Source of the DNA: Corydoras sp. C115
Taxonomy: Eukaryota > Chordata > Actinopteri > Siluriformes > Callichthyidae
DNA: 64,000 nucleotides
Direction of reading: 5' to 3'
Assembly: GCA_019802505.1 (NCBI GenBank)
Contig: JAFMOC010000002.1
Coordinates: 6,680,501-6,744,500 of the forward strand
Shown here: piece after piece, positions 45,776-58,737 of the stretch
Position numbering within the stretch: position 1 is the first letter of the stretch
How the letters are laid out: the number at the start of each line of letters is the position of its first letter
The notes under the pieces: model-generated
Seen by the model: only the letters and a program-made list of their open reading frames with translations
Databases searched by the model: none
Told to the model about the DNA's origin: nothing
Program-made: the position numbers and the translations under genes

Positions 45776-47876
45776 ATGTCCAGATACTAAACAAATGGAA
45801 AAAGTTCATGTTTTAGGTTGTATTACAGTGGATTAAGGTCAAAGAAGGAAAAGATCATTTTGATAATTGTAATTTGGGAAAACAGCATATGTAATGGTAT
45901 ATGGGTTCACCAGAGTCAATTCGATGTGTAAAGTTATTAATGAAACAAAGACGTATAGTATAATATAATCTTTTATAAAAGCTTACCTCAAGGTGATATC
46001 TTTTCAAGACAAAAGCGGAACAATGCCAGGTCTCATCCAGCAGGTGCTAACAGATTGGCTTTACACAGAATATACTTGATTGACTTGCCTGCAGTCCATA
46101 CTGGTCTAAAAAGTTACTAAAAAGACTGCAGTTATATTCTCAGGTCTTACATGAAACAAAATATGAAAGAAAATAAATGGAAATAAGCTATAGACAACAG
46201 TTTTTGACTTTCAGCTTTTAACATTAATGATGGCCAGGTGTTAGTGGTTTCTCTAGAGACAGAATAAACAAGAGTGAATGAGAGAGAGTGATAGAGATCA
46301 GTTTGGCAGTCAGTAGAGACATATGTTTTGAAGTTTCTCCAAGAATAAATCAGTGCTGTAAGTATGACAGGTGTTTTTCCACCTGCTATAAACATCTCAT
46401 CCATGCCCTTGTCCAGCTCATCATTGCATGATTATTTACTGGCCTATGATCCTGTTCACTCTTACAGTGTCTGCAAATCTATCAAACACCAGCTGTTTAG
46501 TTTAGAGACCTGAAGTTAGCTTGTTAGCTAATTAGTGATGGTTTTGCATACCTCAAAAGGTAAGCTAGCCAGTCATTGGGCATCAGCTGGCACACTTAAA
46601 CATTTAAACTGATGCCTCTAGTTGGTAAAACCTTAACTAATCCCATTACACAAGTTAAGATTCACATTGTACCGTCTAAATATGGCCACACTAAGATCTC
46701 CTACTGTGCATGCATGGGCAGAAATGTAGGTATGAACAGACTTTGGGGTGGGAGAGCTATTCTTGGTGCCACTGCTAAGGATCAAGCTTCTTTGGTGGTC
46801 CTGGCATAGTAGCCTTTAAAGATGCCAAGTGTGTCAGTGTTGATTTAGACCATCCTATGGTCAAGATGTCTTTATGAGGTTACTGACTAAACCATTTGAG
46901 AAACTGTTTGTAGCCTTGATTCATGGGTTAACGGACTGGCATAGTATCACTCAGATATTGCACTATTTTATGCAACATTTTTGCCGAATCTAATCAGCTA
47001 AATTAACTTTCCTATTATAATCCACTGCAAAATCCATTTTTTTGTTTACTACAAGTATTTTAACAGCAGCCGCAGTATTAAAACAATAATTTTTAAATGT
47101 TATTACCATTGTTTAATGTTTTATAAATCATGAAAATCCAGTGTTAATGTTAGTGGTTAACTGAGTAAAAAATGGTTACATAGAATATATATTTTTGCAT
47201 TTTCTCTTCCATCCATATGTGGTATATTACTTTAGGATGTCCTTCAGGAATTGCAGTCTAAATTACATGAGTAAAAAGTACTCATAGTAAGAGCATTATA
47301 TGAGTAGCAGGTGTGGTAATTTGAGTCATTTGTGGCAGTGCAATGATAAATGGCAGCTGGAATAAACAATCAGACCTGGGCAGTGGATCTATTGCAGAGT
47401 GAGGAGAATTTAGTTTCATCATAAAAGAATTCTCCTTCCCTCTATTTCACTCCGACACTTTTATGTTTTTTTTATTTTCTAGCTCGTTGCGGCTGCAAGC
47501 TCCATGCTGATTTATATGACCTGGCAGGGATACAAGGGGCCCTCAAGAGACCGAGTCCTCTCACATACACCCCCGCCCTTCACACTCACAAGGCTCACCC
47601 ACTGAACACCAACCTTCATACCTTCATTCCCTCCAGTCCCTTCCATATTTCCCACCTCTAACAAGATATTAGGTTAGTACTATTATTTGTGCCACCACGA
47701 GGACCCCAGGAAAGCTAGATTCTTAAAGGCCAGCACACAAACCCATTTAAAATGTGTCAGGCGTAATCAAAGTAACCCATTCTGGCTTTTTTTTGCAATA
47801 GACTTACTCCTAAGAATATTTTTACAATTGCTAAATACAATATGAGTCAGCATTCCTTTATGGCTGAAAGCCAATA

Positions 47877-47936
<60 letters not shown>

Positions 47937-47939
<3 letters not shown>

Positions 47940-48290
47940 TTCATTCATTCATTCATTATCTCCCGCTTTATCCTCTATTAGGGTCGCGGTGGGGTTCCCC
48001 ATGCCCATCCAGGGGAGAACGTCTCGGGCGCTGGGCAGATACACCCAGGACAGGGCGCCAATCCATCGCTGGGTACACACTCACTCACACAGACACACTC
48101 TATATGGAGCAATTTAGAGAACTCAATGAACTTGATCCATGTTTTTGGACTGTGGGAGGAAACCGGAGAACCCGGAGGAAACCCACGCGGACACGGGGAG
48201 AACATGGAAACTCCACCCAGATGGGAATTCGAACCGGGAATCCCTAGCGCTGAGAGGCGAACGTGCTAACCACTAAGCCACCGTGCCGCC
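47937..48290 (-). mobile_element. V-SINE element inserted in an ATT microsatellite
   Basis: Complete reverse copy, little diverged, bounded on both sides by (ATT)n tracts (47878-47937 and 48292-48328), so the target duplication is masked by the repeat. Confidence 0.92.
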
Positions 48291-48328
<38 letters not shown>

Positions 48329-48778
48329 GTGTAAATATAAACATTTTATATGCTGTAGATTTTATACTTCAGTAATTAAATTTAGTAAAGCAGCATTACA
48401 ACTCACCTGATTTAAAGATTTTTTTTTTTTAATCAAATATTGTATCAATTCAAAGCCCACTTAGTGTTGATGCCTCTGTAAATGAAATCACTACAATACA
48501 GTCATCTGTCTTGCATATGTATAGGGGTTACTTCCTTGTAGTATTTGTAGACCACAAAATCCAGGACAAAGATACTATTTAACATCTAGTCTAATGGCTC
48601 TGCAGCTATAATAAGCCCTCCATTAATTTTATATAATTTTAGTGGGATCATGCCATCACTGTCTGTTGTATGCCGGCAGGCTTATTCAACCAAAACTGGC
48701 AAAGGTAGCCTGTCAAACTTGATGAATGAGAGACAAGTTACATCCGGCTTTATTTCCCACTTGACTTGTGATTGACAG

Positions 48779-48788
48779 CAGGAAAATG
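48779..48788 (+). promoter_or_regulatory. PBX-MEIS/PREP decamer
   Basis: TGATTGACAG, the exact composite PBX-MEIS/PREP recognition sequence, inside a unique 300-bp block with moderate GC (about 48590-48850) in the gene desert. Confidence 0.35.
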
Positions 48789-51700
48789 TCTAGCTTGGTA
48801 GCAACAACACAGTGAGAATTGTTTCCTAGATTAAGAGACTTTCAAAGGGATATCAACATAGACAGTTCCTCCCATACACTGCTGCATCACTTCTGATGAA
48901 AGACAAATGAGTTATTGCATGGTTCAGACATACGATTAAGTGTGTGCTTGGGGCTATGCTGGTGTAGGCGTGTATTTGAGTGTAACTGGCTGATTGTGGG
49001 TAAGTGCAAATGCATCTTTTTTTCTGATGAGTTCTTCATGTTGTTCCCTTATTCATGAGCCTGTGTTTTGATGGGTTTGGTCTATTTTAAAGTGTTGTCA
49101 CACACATCTAGAGATGCCAAGTTATGATTAAAGAAACATTTATCTTAGTTTGTGGTTTTGTTATTCCCACCTATGTCACCAGATCCACAAGTTATCAGAC
49201 ACACCTGAGAGACAATAACACCTAAGCTTACAGCAAAATTGTTGACCATTCTGCAGGATGAATGGTGTTCTTTGCCTACCAATATTTCACTGCAGTCCTA
49301 TGCTTTTTTATTGCTATTAAATGGTTGTTGTTGTTGTTGTTGTTGTTGTTGTTAATGTTATTATAAGTAGCAGTAGTTGTATTGTATCGTGCAATCAATG
49401 AAAGCTTAAGATTTTAAAACAAACTTTTTAAACTGTCTTTTATAAAAGTAAAAAAAAAATACACCAAAACTCAGAGCAAACAATTACTTTAAAAAAAGTC
49501 ATATGATCATAACACATTCAAATGTAATACAGGCTTACAATCAAAAAGTACCAGAGTAGCAAAATTATGAGAAATGTCTCCTTTGTTTCATCCATTAGTA
49601 AAAGTCATGTGTGCACTCCATTTTTCAATGAACTTAACCACCACTCCTCTGAACTAAAGTTTACATTAATCATGTTTGTAATCCTTAAGGCAATAAAGCT
49701 GCAGAGTTCATGGAGGAGCTCTGTAATATTCTGTGCTAAAGTCCATTAAAACATTTGGTGGCTGCTTAGAAAAATTATCAATGTAAAATAAAAATATGCA
49801 CCCCAATAACAAGTACACCCACTAATTATCCTGTCTGTGACTAAAATGGCTCAACTCCAATAAAAAAACCCGTAAACCTGGCAACTCCTATCTCATTCCC
49901 CCCAAAAAAGCACAACCTTCATCAGTTTTCTACTTCTAGACAATCAACTTTCTCTCAACTTCATCCATTAGCATAGGGCCCTTAAAATAGGGAATCTTAA
50001 AATATTTTTTGTCAATGTAGATTTAGTTTTACAGTTTAAAGTCAAAATACTTGAATAGATTAAAATGAGTATTTTTTTTATGTTTCTTTCATGTATTAGG
50101 TGATATGATGAGCCCTGTCAGAAAATCGGATTTGGCTGACCGGTATGTCTTTAACATAATTTCAGATTTTCTGGCAAAACTAATTCTGATAGGGCAGGTA
50201 AGAATGTTGGTGAAATATGTAAATGCTAGCGTCTTTGTCAGTCAGCAACTTTTACAGCAAGGAAAGGCAGATGAATATTATAAGAATATAAGCTAATAGC
50301 ATAAAATAGTATATGGTAAAGTAAACCTTAAACACTGTGTGTACGCATGCATGTGGTCAGGTATTCAGGTAAATCACTTTGCAAGAATTAACTTCTGTTT
50401 ACAAACAGTTTAGATTCTCAGATGAAGATGTTTTACAAATTTTAAGTATTTGTTACTAGCTACTGGTATTTATAGTCAAGGTTTAGTTGAGAGTTTTTCC
50501 AAAATACTTGTGTGTGTGTGTATGTATACTTGCGGTTTGCTGACTGGAATTAGCTGATGTTTAGCAGCAGATGGTAACTCCCCTGCAAGATGTCCTGTTC
50601 CATTTATCCTATGCAGATTCTGTCAATTCATTACCTATTTATATTTTAATTTAACATATTTTTTTTATTTCTGTATATTTTGACTGCCTCTAGGGGAATA
50701 ATACATAATTTTTTACTTTAAAGTCTGACCTTTAGTTCTTTGTAGACAGTTCTTTGTTGTACTGTCTTTACAATGGAAGGTTTTTATGATCACTTTCATA
50801 GTAGATGAAGGTATTTACTTGTCCTGGTAAGATAATTTAAGTAAAACTTTTTAGTACGTGAATAAAGCAGGCACTTACATCATGGTTCATGTTTTTATAT
50901 GTACAAATCAGCACTGCTGTTTTGACTTTTTCTTAGTATGGCTTATTGTTTTAATATACTGTTTAAGTATGTTCAAATAAAAAGTGCTTAACTAACTAAG
51001 TAAAAATACATTAAAATATTGTATATTTGTTATATATATAATGTTCTATGGTAAAGCATTATTGTAGTCACATTTTGACAGAGATTAATTTATACAGGAT
51101 TGGAGTCTTAAAAACTATTGGTATAGCTAAAACCACATAGGAAATGGAATTTATATTATGATGTGCCATAATTTACTACATGTTCATACAATTATTTTTC
51201 AATTTAAATCAATTTTCATAAGTAGGGGCATGAAGTGAAAAGTGAGAAATCACCCTAAGCAGGTCACCAATCCATGCCAGACAATCCCAGCCTGACATTT
51301 ACTCACATGATTTAAATGTTTTTAAATTGTGTGATGAAACTCTTGTTGTAAACCTATTCAGACAATTGGAGAACATGCAACGTGTATACTAAATAGACAC
51401 AGGCTGCCCTCATGTGAATTAGACCATATGATCGTTAGACAGCACTACCCACAATTCCTTTGTTCTGCCACCCACTCTGATGCTTCCATTAATTGTGTAA
51501 ATGTTAAAATATGATCTAAAAAGTAGGATACCTTCACTGTCACATTCAGTTCATCGGTGTCTTTTACATGAACACTGAAGCATATCCAGCACAGCTGCTG
51601 TGAAATATTTCTAAAGCTACTCATCAAATATGTTTCTTAATGATTTTTGGCTGGAGAACATTACCAGTCAAGTTTTAATTGCATACAACAGTTTGAAACA

Positions 51701-53436
51701 ACAGTTTGAAAGAAGCAACAAGAATAAGAAAATGAAACACAATGGTAAAAATAAATGTTTATATACATGTTATTTCTAAGATAAGAGAACATTTTTTTAT
51801 TGGAACCCTAAGTTTTACTGGCCTGGACATTGAGTGTTAAAAGTAGGTAAATCTAACACTTGGACAGCATAAAGTGATGTTACTAAATAATAATAAAGTT
51901 TCATACAGTACATGTTTTGAGCCTATTGCATTCACTAAAGATTAACATTAACAAAAATATTGGCCCAGTGCTTGTAAACAAATTATTCATGGTTCAAGAT
52001 CAGTAAACTGTCCTAAAATCAAGATTTTTACCTATCCTTTATAACAAGGACAAAAATACTATGTAATGATGTGTAGTTTTTGTAATTTAATGCATTAATA
52101 AGAGATGAGCAAACTTATCAAAGAAAGTAAAGCTTATATTCATATAGTAATGAATTGTACTTACATGTACTAACTGGTTAATTTTTTTTTTGTAAGTAAC
52201 TACTAACAGTAATGATTAATAAATTACTGTTAATATACAGAACATCAGTTATTTTTGTAGTATAATTTACCTATTTTAAAATGTAGGTATTTTTCTAAAG
52301 CCTTAACAATATTTACTTAATTTTTTTTTATTTAAGTATTTTAAATAAATAATTTCCCAGATAACAAGAAAATCACTCAATTTTGTCAATAGTTATAAAT
52401 TATAAATGTTTACTTCACATTTTGTGTTTTTTTTCCACATATTTTAAATGGAACTTAATACAGATTTACAAAGTGGGAACAATTATTGTAAATATTTGTG
52501 GGGGCAAACTGCACATGAGGAAAACATTTTTTTCAAATACTAATAGGGATGTACACGAGTGAAAAAAAATCTTGCTACATCTTGTATATATATACATCTT
52601 GCTAGCATCATGTATAATGGTGCAACATGAAACTGGGAAATAAGTCACCACTGTTCTTGGCAATAATACAGGAGGAGTACTTTTGCCTAGTCCTGGTCAC
52701 TGCCCTTTGCCTCTAATTGGTCTATTGTGTCAGGAGCAGGTGTTGACTCTCCCATTTGAATACCAGCCACATCCACACAGTGGCAGCCATGACAGCTTCA
52801 TTACCACAGTGGGTGAAATCAATGGGAGGGGTAATGTAAGCAGTGGACACACATGCACAAGCTTTTTATGAGCAAGTGGACAGTCCCTGTGAGGATTAAT
52901 AAGACAGCTTCAGTACAGAGTCCTCCCATTTCCAATTTGCTGTACTTTCCTTTGCCCTGTTTGACCATGGTGAGCAGCGGAGGGCCAAAGGTGCCTTTAC
53001 CTGTCTGTCATAGAGCCGAAGGCCTTTTGTTTCTCCTCGTTATGAATTTATAATGAATATCACTGTCACTACAGGACGACACGATAATCTAATTAATGTA
53101 GCAAATGCGGCAGGTCTGTTAAAGCTAGTGGCATATTGCATTAGAATAGTGGAGCTCTGTGTCAGTACACATATATGCTGCTTTTTCACAGATAGAGTAA
53201 CAGCTATGAGGAAAATTTAAATATTTACATCAATGTGATTATTACCTTAGAAAAAAAAAAAAAGACACTTGACAGAATTTTTTTTTCTCTCTCTCACTCA
53301 CACACATGCCCTCGCACACACACACTAATTGTAATAACAATAGTTATTTTATTTTACTTGTCATTTAATAAAAAAAAAGTTTCCACCGAAAGTTGCTTAT
53401 AATGTAAACGTAAAAATTAAAAACTGCTTTACCATG

Positions 53437-53750
53437 GGGGGGGTTCCCCATGCCCATCCAGGGGAGAACGTTTCGGGCGCTCGGCAGATACACCCAGGAC
53501 AGGGCGCCAATCTATCGCTGGGCACACACTCACTCACACAGATACGCACATATACACACTCTATATGGGGCAATTTGGAGAACTCAATTGACTTAATCCA
53601 TGTTTTTAGACTGTGGGAGGAAACCGGAGAACCCGGAGGAAACCCACACGGACATGGGGAGAACATGGAAACTCCACCAGATGAGGATTCGAATCGGGAA
53701 TCCCTAGCGCTGAGAGGCGAACGTGCTAACCACTAAGCTACCGTGCCGCC
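53437..53750 (-). mobile_element. V-SINE element, tail truncated
   Basis: Reverse copy lacking the ATGAATGAA tail; it begins within the GGGGTTCCCCATGCCCATCC region after a run of G. The head is complete, ending ACCGTGCCGCC. CTTTACC occurs on both sides and may be a short target duplication. Confidence 0.87.
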
Positions 53751-53919
53751 ACTTTACCTTCATAGACTACTAAATATGTTTATAGGCCTTTTGCAGTCTG
53801 ACAGGTATTTTGGCTTATTTTACTAGTGCTATGCTTTATCTTTCATTCATTAACAGTTTACTCTTGGTTTTGGCTTTGGGTTTTACAGGGAGATAAAACT
53901 TTTTTTTTTCTGAAATATG

Positions 53920-54034
<115 letters not shown>

Positions 54035-54645
54035 AATTTAATTTAAAAACTTTTTGTCTCATGAACTTAAACCCAAATTTTCTTGGCATTTAGTCATAGG
54101 CAGCTTATAAAAATATAATTTTATTGGTCACGAAAAACCTTTTCACAGTTCTGTTTTTTAATGTGGTGCTAATATGGTTGCATCACAATTCGTTTAGGAA
54201 ATACTGCTTTCTACACGGAACTAATGATACCATTATTTGCACTGTAATTTGACATACCATTCAGATTTATGTGCTTTGGGCTGCAGCCAAGATGGATGAT
54301 ATTTTTATTTACAACACTTATGTTACCCCAGTTAAGTGATTCTGCCAAATATCATAAAGACAAATATATTTTGACAGGTTTGTCTGCCTCTAAATAAATC
54401 ATTGGAAATATACAGCTGTAAATCAAACATTCTTCTCGTTTCAAGTTGTCAAACAGGTTAAGTTTATGAGGAGTTTATGTACCATAGCATATTAACAGTG
54501 GGATTTTACATCTGTATTAATATACAGTATCTGAATAGATTCCAGTATTTATGATGCAACTATAAAGAAAAAAATATATATATTTAAAACATCTGCAATT
54601 GTCTGTGCACTGCTACTGCAAGATATTCAGTTAAACCATTTTTAT

Positions 54646-54860
54646 CTGTCTTTGACAGTGAGAATGATGGACCTTAAAGAAGACAAGTACACTATGACTT
54701 ATGTTTCACCTGCTTTGACTGGGCGTCTGAAAGACCAGCTTTTGAGCAAACTGGTGCAAGGGCTGAGTGTGTCAGCCTGGTAGGTGGACAGAATGACGAC
54801 TTAATGACATTAACCAATACACCTGTCAGCACAGAGGAGGACTCACACTGAGGCTAGAGC
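54646..54860. promoter_or_regulatory. Putative conserved non-coding element, copy A
   Basis: Similar to copy B at 58738-58887: GGCTGAGTGTGTCAGCCTGG (54761-54780) against GCCTGAGTGTGTTAGCATGG, 17 of 20 matches; and CTTAATGACATTAACCAATA against CTTAATAATGTTCACCAATA. It starts with CTGTCTTTGACAG, two opposed MEIS-type half-sites. A 39-codon open frame exists, but copy B has a stop in that frame, so I favour a regulatory element. Conservation in other species is untested. Confidence 0.5.
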
Positions 54861-55798
54861 TGCTCATCAGTTTGATCTCTCACTCGCTCTCTCTCTCTCT
54901 TGCTCTTTTACACATACACACAAACTAAGGTGTGTGTAAGCACGTGAGTTTGATGGCACTCTAGTGGGAATTCCATAGTCCCAGGCCTGTCAGCTTTGCT
55001 AAGAGGCAGCTGACTGCATGGGGAGCTTATTAAGATGTTCTCTATTGTTAGTGAGTCAGTGGCAGGCTGCTGACACAGTCCTTATAGGAGTGCTTGGAAG
55101 AGGGAACAATGTTTAAGGAACAGCTGATTAGAGAAAGATCTCAACTTGTTGGCTTCAGACTGAGCATATAAGCTATAACAGAAGACGACAAGTAACCTTA
55201 AAAAAAAGTTTTTTTTAAAAAGACCTTCTTTCTTCGACTACTGAATATCTTTCCTCATATAAAATAAATGAATTAATAAATACTTTCACATTTACGTATA
55301 CATTTTAAATGAACAACTTTTGTAATGCGACATAAGTATGTAAGCAAAATTTCAAGTACATTGGGTAATCATAAGTAGGTCAAATTAAAAGTGAAATATT
55401 TGTACAAGACGGAGTCACAGCCAGAGAGAATCACAGACAGAACGAGTGCGGTAAGAAAAGAAGGTCGACAAAAATGAGAGACATTATGGAGGAGCTGATT
55501 GTTCGCTGCTTCTCTAAAGATGCTGCTAGATAGAATAAAAGAACAGAGCGTCTATTGCATTTGTTAGTCTTAAACATGAAATTCACTTCCTAAATATCCA
55601 ATTAGTTCTACAATTCAAAAGCACGAAAGCATCAAAATAAAATAAACTTTAATAATTTATTTTTTGAATAATTATTTACAATTACAACCCATGGTTATAG
55701 TTATCATAATAAATGTATACTTTAGGCCTACATTAGTCTGTACAATAACAGTGTTAAAGCTCACCTGAGAAAAACAAGTTTGAAAGAACATAATCGTA

Positions 55799-55812
55799 GC
55801 GCCATCTGCTGG
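55799..55812 (-). promoter_or_regulatory. CTCF-type consensus motif
   Basis: GCGCCATCTGCTGG is a full match to the reverse complement of CCASYAGRKGGCRS, about 0.5 kb beyond the snx10 stop codon. Confidence 0.4.
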
Positions 55813-55861
55813 CCAAAATAATTTAGAAGGAGCCTATTACTTTTTGATCAACATCTTACAT

Positions 55862-55925
55862 TATTTACATTTACTCATTTGGCAGATGCTTTTATCCAAA
55901 GCGACTTACAAATGAGAGGATCCGG
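55862..55925. repeat. Dispersed teleost repeat fragment (GCTTTTATCCAAAGCGACTT)
   Basis: Core ATTTGGCAGATGCTTTTATC followed by CAAAGCGACTTACAAATGAG. Related fragments lie at 42978-43030, 57723-57760 and 63603-63655. Class not assigned. Confidence 0.6.
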
Positions 55926-56313
55926 TTTTATACACAGCTATAGTTTCAAAAACGTAGATTTTTAAAGGAAACAATACCGAACATTTTCACATATTAGGCT
56001 CAATGGCCTGAACTTTTATCATTTTATATAAACCTTACTCATTCCCTTTGTGCAAAATATTATCTTAAAATTCACATTTTGAACAATTATTAAGTATCAT
56101 TAACATTATTAGGATAGGGAAATAAGTTGCAAAAATATATAGCAAACTTTCTTTTAGAAATTACTCAGTGTATGGTGAAGAGTGTATGTTTATGATTAAA
56201 GGCACTAAATAACGGAAATAAAAAAAGGTAGGGCTGTGTTAAGTTGCAGGGCTAATTGAAGTAATGTTCATTGAAAAACAAAACAAATGCACTAAAAGAA
56301 ATGTCCAAAGCAG

Positions 56314-56509
56314 TTATTCTGAATCAGACTCCTGCGAGTTTTTCTGTGAGTCAAAACGTTGGATACGGGAACTGTAGCTCTGAATTGCCTCAGTGACAGT
56401 ATATTGGCTTCTGCCCTCAGCACAGGCCTTAATCTTTTTCACACTTAACTGAGACTGCAAGAACAAGTGGAGGCAGCTATCTGATAGCAGTACTGGATTA
56501 CATACAATC
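56314..56509 (-). CDS. snx10: snx10 last exon
   Basis: Encodes the end of the PX domain (LLSDSCLHLFLQSQL, YTVTEAIQSY) and a short tail ending in SDSE and TAA at 56314-56316. Acceptor TATTACAG. Confidence 0.92.
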
Positions 56510-57537
56510 CTGTAATACACAAAGAGATGAGTTAGACTGGTTGAGTTTGGCTTTACTTTTTTTTTTCAAGTTCAAAACAGAAGTAGAGCATAAAAAGAAA
56601 GACAACATGAATGAAACCCTCATTATCCCTTCATACAAGACTATATTTTTTAAAGTAAGTTTTGCTTTTTAGTTATGGAAGACAGCTTATATTTCTTTTA
56701 AAGAAATTTTTTGCAAGTTCTCTTTATGTGAATTTCTTGTAGATTTGATTTTCTTCCAAAGTCCAAAAACATACTAAAGAATGTAAAACAGCGATACTTT
56801 TTTGTGCTAAGATGGACTCCAGCATCTACTTAGAAAGTCTTAAGTTTAAATATGCACTACTTAATTTGATAACATAATCCCTTTATTTTGTCCTATGGCT
56901 TAATATTGAATTCACGGTTTGTTTTTCCTATAATTACTCATTTGATCCTTAAAATATTTAAACAGTTAAAAGTAATTATTTTGAAGTGTTTTACTTCTAA
57001 TAATTCCACAGTGACATTATGGTTCACAGGCTCTGAAATGTTCAGTCTTTTTAAAAATTATCTACTACACTTACTCTTCCAGGAAGTGCTTCAATCCATC
57101 CATGCGTGAAGTAATTTGCCTGGCATTGTTGAGACTGAAAAAGGGATTCTTTGGAGGTAGTTCTGGAATATCCACTCTAAAATTACATAAAAGTCCATCC
57201 AGCATAGAGCATTTTTTGACATTTGCTGTTATTACATTAATGATATTAACAGTTAAACCATGTGTAGTTATATAATATAAATTATCCAGTATTTTTGAAT
57301 GTTTATTCTTAACATTGTTTTATTAATCATTACTGAATTGCATTTAGGGTGGCACGGTGACTTAGTGGTTAGCACGTTCGCCTCTCAGCACTAGGGATTC
57401 CCGGTTCGAATCCCAATCAGGGTGGAGTTTCCATGTTCTTCCCGTGTCCGCGTGGGTTTTCTCCGGATTCTCCGGTTTCCTCCCACAGTCCAAAAACATG
57501 GATGAAGGTCAGCTGAATTCTCCAAATTGCCCCATAT

Positions 57538-57573
<36 letters not shown>

Positions 57574-58181
57574 AGTGTGTGCTCAGCGATAAATTGGCGT
57601 CCTGTCCTGCGCGCATCTGCCCAGCACCCGAAACGTTCTCCCCTGGATGGGCATGGAGAACCCCCCCACGACCCTAGTAGAGGATAAGGCGGAAGATATG
57701 GATGGATGGATGAATTGCAGGTATATTTACATTTAGCAGACTTACAAATGAGAACACCATTGCAAAAAATTCTGATTGAAGAATTGTATTGAAAAAGTTG
57801 ATTTTAAGTGTATAACATAACTTGCTAGCAGCATAATTTTATTTAACAGAAAAATCCTCCATCTAGAGAATACGTACATGAGTAAGGCATTTTCTTGCAG
57901 CTTTTGTCTTAACCATACAAACTCACTGTACCTCCTCCGCACACAGGAACTCTTTCTGTTGAATGCCAAGCTATTTGTCTAAGAGGAAAATGAGAATTAT
58001 AGATTTTCTAACAGCATATTTATTTGTTTTTCATAACATTACTGACAAATAGATGCCACGGAGATAAAAGAAGAATTGTGGTTGGCGCACTTACATGTAT
58101 ACAGATCTCATAATCCATGTACGCATGCCAGAAATCCTCCTTCTGAATACGAGGATCCCGGACCCACACACTGATAAACTC
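56314..58181 (-). CDS. snx10: Sorting nexin 10, four recognised coding exons (first coding exon not found)
   Basis: PX-domain protein that binds phosphoinositides on endosomes and works in endolysosomal trafficking, vacuolar ATPase traffic and, in mammals, osteoclast function. Exons on the minus strand: 58095-58181, 57878-57978, 57075-57176, 56314-56509. The product contains FISVWVRDPRIQKEDFWHAY, TNSLAFNRKSSCVRRRYSEF, the PELPPKNPFFSLNNARQIT motif after the basic PX loop, and LLSDSCLHLFLQSQL. These match mammalian SNX10 throughout the PX domain, including the phosphoinositide-binding RRRYSEF arginines. A SINE lies in the intron between 57176 and 57878. The short N-terminal exon (about eight codons in human) could not be identified between 58190 and cbx3. 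The C-terminal tail after the PX domain is about 40 residues shorter than in human, ending SQESDSE. Whether it is the a or b ohnolog is unresolved. Confidence 0.92.
57075..57176 (-). CDS. snx10: snx10 exon (PELPPKNPFF)
   Basis: Encodes DIPELPPKNPFFSLNNAR and MDGLKHFLE. Acceptor TTTTAG, donor GA|GTAAGT. Frame gives one residue more than human at the junction, so the acceptor could differ slightly. Confidence 0.9.
57346..57710 (+). mobile_element. V-SINE element in snx10 intron
   Basis: Full-length copy antisense to snx10, with an expanded (GT)n at 57540-57572 replacing the usual GTGTGTCTGTGTGAGTGAG segment. TGAATTGCA at 57334-57342 and 57711-57719 is the likely target duplication. Confidence 0.88.
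57878..57978 (-). CDS. snx10: snx10 exon (basic PX loop)
   Basis: Encodes TNSLAFNRKSSCVRRRYSEF and WLRQKLQENALL. Acceptor CCTCTTAG, donor AT|GTACGT. Confidence 0.93.
58095..58181 (-). CDS. snx10: snx10 exon (PX domain start)
   Basis: 29 codons, EFISVWVRDPRIQKEDFW onward to YEICIH. Acceptor TATGCAG, donor CAT|GTAAGT. Phase 0 at both ends. Confidence 0.93.
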
Positions 58182-58737
58182 CTGCATAGGACAACAAAGA
58201 TGGTGCAGCAAGAGAAGGATCCTGTCTCTTAATGCAGTGCACAATGACTGAGCAAAGTGGGAAGTTGACAATTATACGGAACCTCAGATGATCTTGTAGC
58301 AATTGTGGAATTACTAAGATTGTCTCACTATTGCATACTTCTCTCTTCTGACTTTTGGACTCTGTCAAAAGTAAAACAAATTTATTAGAAATATAATTTA
58401 AATAAATATGTATACTGTATATATGTATTTAATTGTTGTAAATAAAATTAAAGCAGTCATATAATAGTCATTTACAATAATTCATTGATTTATTTTTTTA
58501 TCTTTCTCATTTTAAGCAGGATCCAAAAGCTGGAGCTTAATCCAGTGCTAACCCAAACAGGTCAGAAGGTAAGGGAAGTTTCATATCCTCAGTGGTATTA
58601 GTATAGTGCATTATGCCTTACAGTCATGGGTTAAATAAACAAACAAACTTTTTGTGTTTTAGTATTTCACAGGATTAGAAAATTTTCAAAGTGGGAAATA
58701 TTTAGGCTGTCTTTTTTTGTAATAGGAGAAACCTCAG

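Larger units (their letters stand above)
45776..53436. other. skap2-snx10 gene desert, second part
   Basis: No gene seen. Contains a SINE in an ATT tract, a TTG tract (49324-49353), a GC-richer block at about 47480-47650 and the block with the PBX-MEIS decamer. The remainder is AT-rich. Confidence 0.5.

Noticed and set aside
58108..58368. Minus-strand open frame just upstream of the snx10 PX exon, considered as its first exon
   Set aside because: It runs across the clear TATGCAG acceptor, is out of frame with the PX codons and has no similarity to the SNX10 N-terminus.
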